A DNA stretch of 64,000 bases from NCBI RefSeq assembly GCF_051020975.1, contig NC_135037.1, positions 2,976,001-3,040,000 of the forward strand, in the 5' to 3' direction. The position numbers and the translations under genes were made by a program. The stretch comes from Osmia lignaria lignaria. Taxonomy: Eukaryota > Arthropoda > Insecta > Hymenoptera > Megachilidae. The notes beneath the pieces are model-generated. The model saw nothing but the letters and a program-made list of their open reading frames with translations, made no database searches and was not told the origin of the DNA. Shown piece after piece: positions 1 to 11,492 of this stretch (position 1 is its first letter; each line of letters opens with the position of its first letter).

Positions 1-74
1 CAGCTCCGGCCCCGGGGCCCGACGGTGTTGCAAGATCGCGAAGCGACGTTGTCGGACGTCGGAGAGTTGGAAAG
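1..74 (+). CDS. Possible 3' end of a coding exon of an unidentified upstream gene
   Basis: In frame 1 the first 75 bases read without a stop as about 25 residues (ending TLSDVGELER). At 75 there is a plausible splice donor (AAAG followed by GTAGGC), and if it is not used a TAG stop falls at 76-78. The stretch is GC- and CpG-rich like the coding exons further on, unlike the purine-rich low-complexity DNA that follows at 100-160. No domain is recognisable in so short a piece, and it could equally be an untranslated first exon of echinoid. This is a weak call based only on an open frame and a donor-like motif. Confidence 0.25.
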
Positions 75-3000
75 GTAGGCAGAAGGGGGCGGGGGTGAGA
101 GGAAGAAGGAAAGGAAAGGTAAGGTAAGGTAAGGAAAGAAAGAAGGTAAGGGAAGAGAGTGGAGTCGTTCGTATTCGAACGTAAGCGTAGAAAAGTACCT
201 GGCGAGATTCGTGGAGAAGCGTGTGTAGGCCCCGGGGAAGGGGTCGGGTGCTCTCGGTCACCGGCACGACCGTAAGAACGTAACCGCGGTACGGCAGTGT
301 TGCCACTTCCTAGGTAATTTCCCCGAGTGCCGAGAGGCAGAGGCCCCTTTCGGGGTCCGAGTCCAGGCTGTTGCTTCTCCGATCCTCCGATTCTCGTTTC
401 TCGGTTCGGGCACCATCTGCTCGCCTCCGGGCCTTTGAATCTTTAATGGTTCGCGTGACTGGACGCGGCCACGGGATGCTGAGCCGCGGCGGCGCAGAGA
501 CGTCCTTTTTCTTCGGCTGTAACCTTGCCTCGGTAATATCTGACTGGTAGAAAAAGAGACCGTAGTTACGAGGTCCTCCATTAAAATCTGCTAGGATTAA
601 ACGGTCGCTTTTTACGAGCGGGGTGGAAAAGCAATGATTGCGGAAGAGATCTTTTCATTAGAATTGTGAGTCGCAGATATATTCCCGGCGTTTATGACGC
701 GTCCGCCTAGATGACACACGGCTCGACCGTGTACTTTTAATCCTCCTGATGGAAAGTTATATAGCGCGCGGGACGGACGCGAATCACGCTCGAATCGAGG
801 CGCAATTATCGTGGCCGCAATTATTTCGACGATTCTGCCGGGGCTTATCCAGCTGACCGTTCCACCCCAGCTCGCGGGACGGAAGGTTCGTTAACGATTC
901 GCGAACGAGAATCGTTATCGTTTAATTAAGCACATTTTCGACGCGTTCCACGCGCGGACTCGGTCCCTTCGTCTAACCAATCGCGAGCGGTTCGATTTTT
1001 TTTTTTCTTTTTTAAATACCCCAGACCGATCGGCGAAACGTTTCCCCTTCGTCGCGTTCACCTTCCATCGAAGTCGAGCTTCACTTGCCCTCCTGTCCTC
1101 GAGACCCGGCTTCAATTTCATTTCGTACTCCTTCCTACGCTCCCTCGGCTCCCTCCTTTAGCCACCGTCTCTCACGGTTCGAGATCATAATGCACGGGGG
1201 TGGGAAACGTCGAATTTCCACGGGAACCATATGTCCGTGCACCTTTCATCGGCAACACCAGTCTCCGCGTGGGATGAGAATATTTATTCCTAGAAAAATA
1301 GAGAATTCGGGCTGGGAAGAGCAGATGGCCGAAAGTTCGAGCCAGGTAGCAGGGTGAATCGAGTGGAAAGGCGCGATCCTCGAGGAACGGACACCTGCTG
1401 CACCAAGGTGTCATTCGACCGTCCAACAACCACCGGTCCTAGTCTTCTTCTAACATCTACTCTTAGTTGCGAATCGATCATTGTCCTAAGAAACTATACC
1501 TACACCATAGCGTACTTGAATCCGACGCTTTTGTACTCAAACTTGTACCGTAATCGCTAAACTTTGCCCGAATGGAACTGTTCCCTAACCTCGTGTTTCT
1601 AGCGGTCGTGAAAGTTTAAAAAATTGCGCGTGGGTCGATAGCAGGTTTACCAGTGAAAAAGTTGAACGACAGACGGTTGCGCGAAGGTTTGGCAGTCCCA
1701 TGGGCCTAGCCCAGGACGGTAGGAACCACCTGCCGCATAGGTCGGTGGGGGCAAGCTGTTCTCGGCTGCGTTTTACCTTTTCTAACCAACGCCTCTTCCC
1801 CTCGAACGTTTTACCCTTTGCTTCAACCGCGTCGTCTTCATCATGCCCTACCGTCCATTCCCTCCATCTTCTCCTCGTTCCGTCCTCTTTTTTTTTTTCT
1901 CTTCGTGCTACTTTGCTCCATCTTCGTTTCTCCCATTTACGCGTTCGTTGGTGCATTCGTCTTCCGTTCAGGCACTGCCACCTTCTCTTCCACCATCACC
2001 ATCGCCACCACCACCGACACCATCGTTGTACCTTAGCCTCGAACCGTCGAGCCTGCATCGTAGCGACCGGTTGTACGCTGCGCTTACGCGCGCACAAGAA
2101 CGTAGTGGGGGCTCGTAGCGAACAAGGCGAAACGGACGGTGGGGGGTAGCAGCGATGCTATGCGACCCCAAGCTCAGTCGTCGCGCGACCCTCGTGGAGT
2201 GTGTTGGCGTTAACTTTTTGGATTATTGGAAATTTAAACTCCAAGGTGTCTTCGATTCTTCATCTTTCGTTCGAGTTTGATCCTACCTCTTAACGACGTA
2301 GCGGTTTTCCAAACTATTCCGGTCGCATTCCCGACTTCCTTACTCCGCGTGCCTCTCTATTTTTGCATCGACGGCCGTTTTGCAAAAAAAGAACCACCGG
2401 GGAAAGTGACGGCGGAGAGAGAGGAACGTTTGGTAGACGGATCCAGGGTCGACGCAGACTAGCAACAGAAATAATAAAAGTGTGCGAAACACAGGTGTAA
2501 AAGAATCTCGCCCGAACAAAGGAGTATCTTCGCTCTTTGCAACGTGGCATTTTGAAATCGCGCGCAAACGTTTCTTTCGATTTTCGAATTGTTTCCCCGT
2601 CCAATTTCGTAGACGGTCGCTCGCGATGGGAATCACCGTGCGAGCCTCGAGGAACGGTTGAGAAATCGACGCACACGAGTGCGAAGAATCCGTGAGATGG
2701 AGTGCTCATTCGAGCCAGTGGATCGCAGAACGACGCGCGTGGGTCTACCTTCCAGGTAGACTGTTGAAACGAGTCCGGTTGGAATCGGAGAGGGGAAAAA
2801 AAAACGTCGATTCGTAGGATCGCAAAACCGATGAAGCTAACGATTCGGTTTCTACCAGCCTCGACGAAGGGAGAGAGAAATAACAGTGACAGAAGGTGTG
2901 ACAGTGGAATAGGTGCGACGAAGCGAACATCAAAAGATGCGTGCAGTGTTTTCAGTGAGTTGGCGAGCGTGATCGACGACGCGATCGATACGATCGATCC

Positions 3001-3080
3001 CGCGTGCTTCTCGAAATCGCGCATCGTCGTCGATTCTCGGTGAAAGTCGGCGCAACGCGGAACTCTATCCTTCGGCTCGA
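75..3080. other. Upstream region and probable 5' UTR of echinoid; no gene recognised
   Basis: This stretch holds a GGTAA-type microsatellite at about 104-150 and CpG-rich DNA. Several open frames exist, the longest being 236 codons on the minus strand at 2314-3024, but they show no recognisable domain and are rich in low-complexity residues. The part just before 3081 is probably 5' untranslated sequence of the echinoid signal-peptide exon, because no splice acceptor is needed there. I could not place a transcription start or a core promoter motif with confidence. Confidence 0.4.
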
Positions 3081-6000
3081 ATGGAGCCGAGCAATTTGCG
3101 TCTCTCGTTGTTCAGCTGCAATCAAACTTCTCGTGGAATTCGTTTAAACGATAGAATGGATAGGATTCGAATCGTTCGATTGCCGAGCACGGCGATCCTA
3201 GCCGTTTCGTTGCTGCTGTTGCATCACGGTAAGTATCTCCCTGGAAAATTCGTCGAAATTCAAAGAGGTTAGCTAGTCGCATACGAGGATATTTTAATTT
3301 CGCATTTCCCTAAAACGAGTCCTCGTTTTATATATCACGCGATTGTTGCGACGTACCGTGTCGGTATGTCGCAGTTTCCAGTGAGTCAAGCGCGACGCGT
3401 CCTTTTAACAAACTCGTTCTGGTCCGCGCGAGGCCAAGAGGAGGCCTCCTTTCGCTCGACCAATCGAGAGACCACGCGATTTCAGTCTAAACTAACGAGC
3501 TCCCGCTGGCTCGTTGTAGTATTTTATCGCTTTCAAGGAGAAACCGACGGCACTTAGGTTAGAAGCGTCGTAAATTCGTCGGGTATGCAGAGCAGCTCGG
3601 TCGTAGCAGCTTCCCATTCGGGAAATACCAAACTACGGCTTGTGACGGTATTAGGTCTCGTGACGTAGCTCGGCTGCCACAGGTGTCTCCGTACGGAACG
3701 AGGCGCGTTAACGCTAAACGACGACGCCTCGCTTTTCGCTCTCCGGTTCGGCGAACGCCAGCCGTTACGAGTTACGTACTCTAGCTACGTTTCGACGTTT
3801 CGATACCTACGATCGATACCGGGCGACTATCGATTTTTCGCACGTGCTCTCGACTCTGGTTATATAGGTGCCTGCCTATGTTCCGTCTTCGTTGAACCGT
3901 TCGTTCGCGTTCCGCGTGCTCGTAAAGATAGTAAAACATTACGGGGGGACGCGATAGAAGAAATCGAACGTTGGCTCGATGGCACGCGAGCAAGAAAGCT
4001 GTATCGAAAAGTAAACAAGTCGTTGGGAAACGTCGGTCGAAGGGTAGAGAGGGGAAAACGTAAGCTGCGATGGGTCGATGGTTAGGTAAGAAGGGGGGGA
4101 GGGCGAAGGAAGAGGGATAGAACGGCGCGGATGGATTTATAGAGAGACAAGCAGACGTAAATATAGACTGGTGCATAGGCAGAGAAAAGATGGGGTGTGG
4201 GGCAGCCCGGACGTATGTTGTACAGGTAAGGCGAGAGAGTACGGTTGGACAGAGACGGAGGTATCGTGTTAGAGAAGGTGGTTAGACAGAAAGAGGAACG
4301 ATACCTTCGACGAACTAACGAACCGGAGGGAGTGGGGTTCGCGTTGTAAACGAAAGGAACCGGAGAATGAAGAAAGAGAGGTCTTGCGATATCGGCGAGA
4401 AGTCAAACCGGTGACTGTACCGTTACGCGACCCAATGATGAGACGAGACAACGTCGGATCGTCGATTGTTTTTGACGCGTACTGGACACATCTCGTATGC
4501 CGGTTCGATACCGGTTGAGAACGTTTGCAAAAAGATTCTCGTGCAACGGTGCGGTCAGCCTTTCCGACCGCGGTCACGCGTGCCTTACATTGCACCGGGG
4601 CTAAGATGCTAGATAAAAGATTCGTGCTGGCGAGAAAATATAGAGGGCGCGATGAAAAGAAAACGAGCGACAGGCGATGAAAAATAGTATCTATATAACC
4701 GCGGGTTCTAACGAGGACGGTTCGTTTCGGTTGTATTTCAGCAGCGGCACAAGGGCGCGTCGAGGAGACGCAGATGGACACGCACGAGGGGTCGACGGTA
4801 CAGCTGCAGTGTCGATTCTCCCCGCCGAGAGAGAACGTCACGTGTTTCTGGTTGACGCACACCAACGACAATCACGACAACGCGGCCATCGACAATCTCG
4901 CGCTGTCGCCGCAGTACAAAGTGTTCATGAACCTGGAGGAGGGCAGGTACGACCTGCAGATACGGAACGTATCCTACGAACGGGACAACGGGAAATACGA
5001 GTGCCGAGTGAAGGCTAGCGGCACCGGGCACGACCTGCATCGAAAGTTTATCACCCTGACCGTGCTCCGTGCACCAGGGCCGCCGAGCATCTCGCCGACT
5101 TCCGCGTCCGCCACCGAGGGACAGAAGCTCGAGTTGCAGTGCAACACTAACGGTGGAAGCCCAGAGCCGGAAGTAAGATGGTACCGCGGCAACGAGACCA
5201 ACATCCTCTATTCTGGCAGAACTTTACTGGTGGAGCCAAAGAAGGAAGACGACAGAGCCACCTTCCGATGCGTGGTAAGAAATCGTGCGATGCGCGATGG
5301 GGAAACTTTGAACGCCACGGTAACCCTAGACGTCAACTATTTCCCTCGGGTCACCGTTGGTCCGGAGAACCCTTTGAAGGTGGAGGTGAACGGAACGGCG
5401 AATCTGGAATGTCGCGTGGATTCGAAACCGGCCGTAGGCATGGTAAGATGGTGGCGCGACGGTAGCTTCGTGGCGACCAGTTTCCAACACACTATCAGGA
5501 GGGTAACCGTTCAAGATGCCGGTAAATACACCTGTCAGGCAGACAACGGGTTGGGAAAAAGAGGCGAGAGTTCTCTCATGTTGGACGTTCTCTATCCGCC
5601 GACCGTTTCGATTGAAGGCGATTCTTTGAGGATCGCCGAAGTGGAGGACACGGTGACGGTACATTGCAACGTGACTGCGAATCCTCCGCCATCGGTGATC
5701 GAGTGGCTGCGCGACGGTCGGCCGGATTTCCGGCAAATCGGCTCCATTTTACGACTGAGTCGCGTCACCGCCGATCATGCCGGAAATTATACCTGTCGAG
5801 CGGTGAATACGATATATCCCTCTGGCGGCGAGAGAAGAAACTATTCCGCCTCGGCACGACTCACCGTACGCGTCAGGCACAAACCCGGCCCGGCAAGGGT
5901 CACACCGGACTCACCGGTCGCCGTAGAAGGATCCAGGGTCATCCTTACCTGTATGGCCAGTCCGGCTGGTTACCCAGAACCAAGGTACAAATGGTGGAAG

Positions 6001-9000
6001 GAAGGAGAATCTGGAAGCATATCCATGCCTTCCGAGAACACAGGACCAAGATACGAGATCGACTCGGTTCACTTAGGTAGCGAGGGAACTTATAAATGCC
6101 ATGCCACCAACGAGATTGGCAACGGTGAAGCCGCTTCCGTTAATCTGACCGTGCATCAACCCCCCAAGATACTTACCAAGTTGCAACCACACGTTACCAG
6201 GAAGTGAGTATCTTTCTACTGCTGGATTTTCCCTTTTTTCTTCGCTATATACCAGGGAGCTAGATAAAAGTTTAGATGCTAATTAAAAGCGTTTCTCCAT
6301 AACGCGCCGCGTTATTAGTAGGTCGCTACGAAATTGGGTCAGTGTACTTTAAGCCGACGTTAAAGCCGGCCAACATTAAAGACCTTTATACTTTTAAAAG
6401 TCCGGGGGAAGGGCAGAAGGAACTTTTAATCGTCTCAGATATTGCAAGTACATTAAATGGGCGCGTAATTAAAACGGCATCAACGATAACGTTTACGATT
6501 CGATGAGATTCAGAGACGTCGGCATAGATCCTCTTCCCTGACGACTATAACTCTTGCATTTGCATGAAATTCATCTTCGTATGTCCCGTGACGTGGTTCG
6601 TAATTATGCCGGATAACGGGGTTTAATAGAGAATGGCCGGCCAGAAACAGAATACCTAATTATCTCTTTTGCCGTTAAAAATACAGATTTATCTTCCGAC
6701 GTTCGTTACATCGGACCGTTCAGTTTCCTTTTCGAAACGTTTCTCCGTATTTTTAACGGCTATGAAATTAAACGTCAGATCGTTGTTTTAATGAAACGAG
6801 GGGGTAATAACGAGCTACTATAAATCAGTAGGAGGGAGGGAAACTTTTCATACATATAGATACATATACATAAAGGAAAGCTATCTCGGTTTCGTTGATT
6901 CAATTTTCGAAAATCCCTTCCTCTTCCTTTATAAATAATGGCGATACGAAAAATCTTATTCGCAGGGTCGGCGAGTCTTCGTTTCAAGTATCCTGCGTGG
7001 CGCAAGGCAAACCTCGGCCCAGCGTTAGATGGTTGAAGGACGATCAAGAGCTGACCGCGGACGAAAGGCTGTACAAAGTGACGACTAGCGCCTCGGAAGG
7101 ACACGGGAACGTTATCACCGTAAATTCGACTCTAAGCTTCTTGGGTCACGCGAGACCGCAAACCGACGAGATCGTTGCTAGCGATCGTGGCAAGTATACC
7201 TGCGTGTTCGTGAACGAGGTAAAAAAGGTCGAGTCGACGATGATGCTGAAGGTGGAACACGAGCCGATCGCTCTGCATCAGCACGGAAAGGTCGCGTACA
7301 ATCTACGAGAGACCGCCGAAGTAGCGTGTAAAGTTCAGGCCTGGCCCAAACCCGAATTCCAATGGAGCTTCGGCACAAACGCGGCCAGCCTCCAAGGTTC
7401 GTCCAGCGACGGCCATTATGAAATTTCAACCAGCAGCGACAATTACGACGTGTACACCTCTGTCCTGAGGATAACAAACATTCGTGAACTGGACTACGGA
7501 GATTACAGCTGTAGAGCAGCAAACGCGCAGGGTAGCATCACATCGACCATTAGATTGCAACCAAAGGGCGCACCGGAGAGACCCATCAATATCACGGCAA
7601 TGGACGTCGGTCCGACACACGTGGCTCTGCTCTGGGAACTCGGTTTCGACGGTGGACTACCCATCACCAAGTACTTCGTGTCGTACAGAAGAGTACCCGG
7701 CGGAGATGAGATCGTGGCGCCAGACTGCGCCGTTCCTAGACCACCTGCTGGTCAGTGGCTCGAACTAGATTGTCGTCGATCTAATCCCTGCAACGTGACC
7801 AATTTGGAACAGCATCAAACCTACACGTTCAAAGTGAAAGTGTACAACACGAAGAATCATTCGGATTACTCGGACGAGGTAACAGCCACCACCGCTGTAG
7901 CGAAAATCCCGACGCCATTGAGAGTCAGCTACGATCCCGAGAGCGGTATGCTGGCCATCAGCGTTGGCGCCACTTGCCTCTCGTTGGTCGCCTCGATCGA
8001 GAAGTTCGACGGACCTGCCTCCTCCACCGACGAATCCCAATGGAGAATCCTCGACGAGTGGCCACTCGAAGTACTCGGTAGCGCGCCCACGCAAAGGGAG
8101 GGTGTCTTAGACGACCTCGAAACTCTGGACGCCGAGCCGAGGATCAGGGTTCGACTCTGCCTGAAGGCGGACCGACAAAAGTGCGGCGACTACGCCGAGG
8201 CTGAGAGTGAGTATATCTTCGATTGCACGACTTTTATTTTCTCTACGATCACGATTGTAAGACGTTGTACGATTTTCCGCTTGTCTTAGTCGGCCCGTCC
8301 TACATCGCCCAAGCAGGCGCCCTCGCAACGCCCACCTTAATCGCTCTGGTGGTCAGCGGAGCTGTCTTCTTACTATTCGCTGCGCTTCTCTTGCTCTTTT
8401 GTCGATGCCGTCGAAAACACGCGACCAAGGCCAAGGATTACGAGATGGACTCGAACGCGTAAGTGTGTCTTGACTTGGCGAACGAAAACCGACGCCGGAC
8501 CTTGGTCCGAGGTGTTTCAATCTCCACGAATGCTTTCGTCGAGGCAGGGTTTCGATGTTCTTTTGTCCATTCAGAGTTCGACCGAGCCTGGTCGCTGGAA
8601 ACGGTCAACAGAGCCAAGCGCCTCCGCCTTACTACGCGGAGAACAAAGCCCTCGAGCACAGCCTGGATCACGCGTTGGCCATGGAAGACTCGAAAACACC
8701 GGCGTACTCGCAGCCTGGATACGGTTATCATCAACCGAACCACAATATCAATGGTAATGAACCTTCTAACGATAGTAATTTCGGTGATAACGTTTTCACG
8801 AACGGTTGAATCGCAATTTATACACTGGCTGCGTTTTACCGAATCGTATCTTCTTTTGGTTAAAGATGGGGAGGAAAAAAAAAAACCAATGTATTAAAAA
8901 GTGGGATGGTCTAACGAGCTCTAGCGTATTCGGTGATCGTATCTTCTCCGTAATGGCTGTAACGATTCACCCCGAAAACTGCAATTTCAATTTACCATTT

Positions 9001-11438
9001 CTTCCTTACGGTTACATTAGTCACATTGTATATTGTCCGTGATACAGTAACAGACTCGTGCGGAACTACTGACCGTTCTTTTATTGTACACTTTGCAAAC
9101 TTTATACGGTACCTTTTTTTTTCCTGTATTATCTCCGCTCTATACTGGCTACTTTTTATTCGAATACTCCTCTAACTGTTATAGTTTTCGGGATAATTAA
9201 GATAGCAACAAATAATTCATTCTAATCGGTAACGTTTTAGCGCCTTTATAAAATATTCAGATTCCTCCTCCTTCCCCCCGTTAATGTTAAACACGACTGC
9301 AATATCGAATTTCTGAAGCAAAAATACGCGAATAACTCGTAAATTTAGTTAGTAATCAAATACGTTATGATCGATGAAGTTTATTCCGATTGAAATTCCA
9401 CGCTCGCCGGAAATGAAAGCTGTCGCGCTTTCTTATAAATTCAAATCTTAGTGACGGATATTTTCACGGGAAGCTAGAGATAAACCGGTTATTGTTCATT
9501 CCCAGTTAAATTGCAATTGCTTTATTCATGTTCTGACAGGCGTCAACATGGGTTACATGGACAACAGTTACTCGAACTCCAATAACGGAGGCTCGGTTAA
9601 CTCGCAAGACTCTATCTGGCAGATGAAGTCAGCAGCGGCGAACGGGGTTGGCCAACCTTACGATCTGGCTGGCTACGCAACCACCGAGTCGGATTACCCG
9701 ACCCACCCTCATTACCTCCCACAGAGGGAGGATTACCGGGAAAGCCATAATCTAAGTCGACAGCAGTTTTGCTCGGAACCATTCGCCACTGTCGTAAAGT
9801 CTCAAAAACACGTCGGTGAGTGTGGTATTCTTTAGTTGAACTCCACGTTTCTGCGATCCCCGCCCACTTCCTGTAGCGGGGACCCGGTCGCGTCTTATTT
9901 AAAATTACTATTTTTCCAATATCTAAAAATTCTTCGTTCGTCGTGTACGTTTTAAAAAATTTTTTAAATACTTCAACAACTCCCTCCTTTTTTCGCCAAG
10001 TGCCGCCATTGATCATCGAAAACAAATAACGCTATGAAAGATCAGCCGTTTAAGCGTTAACGTACTTTATTCTTCGAAAAGTTTCCATGGCTACTTTGAA
10101 ACTTGAAAGGACGAGGAAACGTAATTCAGAGAACTGTGCTCGAGCTAAGGAAAATAACATTTCTGATCAGCGTCCGACTTCTAATATCCTTGGTAGCTCG
10201 CGGCGACTTTTCGAAATGCTCAAAGTGCCTTAAATTCGTTCCCCGTTTTGCTATTAAAGCTGTCAAGACGTCGAAAACACCTCGAAACATTTTTCGATTC
10301 GAATAACGGGGCGACTGCCGGCGATTCGCGAACTTCCGTATAACTAAATTGCTCGTGGAACTTGCGACAGATAGAATTGAATGCTCATCGTCGGACGTGG
10401 GGTCGATCGTGAACGCGCGGCTAAAGGTGGAACAGGAAAAAGGAAGGTTCGGCCGGCTACGGGATAGCCAAAGCTTTTCAACACTTTTCAAATCACGTTA
10501 TTCGGGATATTACTTCAATGTTATTTTATTTCAAAATACAAGATAAATTGCGACAATTCTTCGAACATTTAGAAATAATATGAATCATAAATCACAAATC
10601 GAACCGTAACGCTTACTTCATCGAAACATAATCCCGTGTAACGTAAGGTATTACAAAATTCGCAAACAATGCTGATCACACATTTTACTTTATGCTGTCG
10701 TTGAGATATGTTGTTTTACACTTCATTCTGAATACGGCCGGCGGGCCAGATCCGACCATCCATAAATTTTCATCCGCCCCCCAACTTTTATTTATAAATA
10801 TTTTATATAAGAAATATTGATTTTATAAAATTTTATGATTTGGTCGCGAATACACGACAACGATCCTTCTATTGTTCTATTGTGATTTGATATAAGAATT
10901 CCAGGTACAGTAATGTCTCTCACGTTGTCCCAATGTTGCCCTACCCACATTGCCCACCGGTTTCTTCCTACGTCTATGTATGCTCGTCCAACCCCCATGT
11001 TTTGAAAAATTTCAATCCAGCCCGTTTTTTAAAAAGTTCGGTAACCCCTGGGTTAATACTTACCCACGTTTTCGAGTATCTTAAGACGTGACTATATATC
11101 CGAGGTTTAAAAATCTCGAAGAGTTCCGAACTCGGGGAACAATGTTTGCGGCAACTCGAGCCTTTCCCTGGCCACATCCTGTTCCAGCTCGTTCTCGCTC
11201 GCAGCGCACGTATTCGCCTCTGCATTCTTTTGTTTTCTCAGTCTCAACAGAGTCCTTGTTCGTTGTTTGTCCGACAGATTCGCCGTACGACGTGTCCGGT
11301 CTACCTTATCAGGAGAACTACGACGAGGACGCGAAGCCACCTCAGCAGGTCAGTTTGTCGTACGACGAGAGCCTCGAATCGGGCTACTCGACCCCGAACA
11401 GCCGTGGACGAAGGATCATCCGGGAGATAATCGTTTGA
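3081..11438 (+). CDS. ed: Echinoid, Ig/FN3 cell-adhesion receptor with C-terminal PDZ ligand (7 coding exons)
   Basis: Coding exons are 3081-3228, 4742-6203, 6966-8206, 8290-8458, 8575-8753, 9540-9815 and 11278-11438. All borders are GT-AG and phases agree, giving 1211 residues. A hydrophobic signal sequence lies in exon 1. A second Met at 3156 gives the more typical signal peptide, so the start is uncertain. Seven Ig domains follow (about residues 61-750), each with the Cys...Trp...Tyr-x-Cys pattern. Then come one clear FN3 domain and one degenerate FN3-like domain (about 752-950), a transmembrane span near 961-987 followed by basic residues, and a Tyr/Ser/Pro-rich tail ending REIIV. That order and the EIIV ending are the hallmarks of insect Echinoid. 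The Drosophila protein is a homophilic adherens-junction molecule that binds Bazooka and Canoe through this motif, tunes EGFR and Hippo signalling and drives boundary cable formation. The related paralogue fred, as I recall it, lacks this tail. Confidence 0.95.
10735..11050 (-). mobile_element. Remnant of a hAT-type DNA transposon inside an echinoid intron
   Basis: Read on the minus strand, the piece begins with CAGGGGTTACCGAACTTTTT at 11050, which resembles the common hAT terminus of the form CAGNGGTTCCCAAACTTTTT. It ends near a GC-rich stretch at 10735-10765 (GGCCGGCGGGCCAGATCC) of the kind found inside hAT ends. The opposite terminal repeat is not visible, so it is truncated, and no transposase frame is present. 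The call rests on motif resemblance only. Confidence 0.4.
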
Positions 11439-11448
11439 GATCTACCTA

Positions 11449-11464
11449 CCGGCTCGCGAGCCGG
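11449..11464. promoter_or_regulatory. Perfect 16-bp palindrome 10 bases after the echinoid stop codon
   Basis: CCGGCTCGCGAGCCGG is a perfect palindrome. In RNA it could form a six-pair GC-rich stem closed by a CGCG loop, beginning 10 nt after the TGA at 11436-11438. It also lies inside the candidate retained mini-intron 11349-11492. Its role is unknown. It could affect splicing, or termination at the stop codon. Confidence 0.4.
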
Positions 11465-11492
11465 AACCACACGCACCACATGGCTATAGCAG

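Noticed and set aside
2314..3024. 236-codon minus-strand frame upstream of echinoid
   Set aside because: No domain, no Met-rich or splice support, Phe/Ser/Arg-biased composition, and it overlaps the probable echinoid 5' UTR. It is likely a chance frame in CpG-rich DNA.
4269..4871. 200-codon minus-strand frame in the first echinoid intron and exon 2
   Set aside because: It overlaps a well supported Ig-coding exon on the other strand and has no recognisable features.
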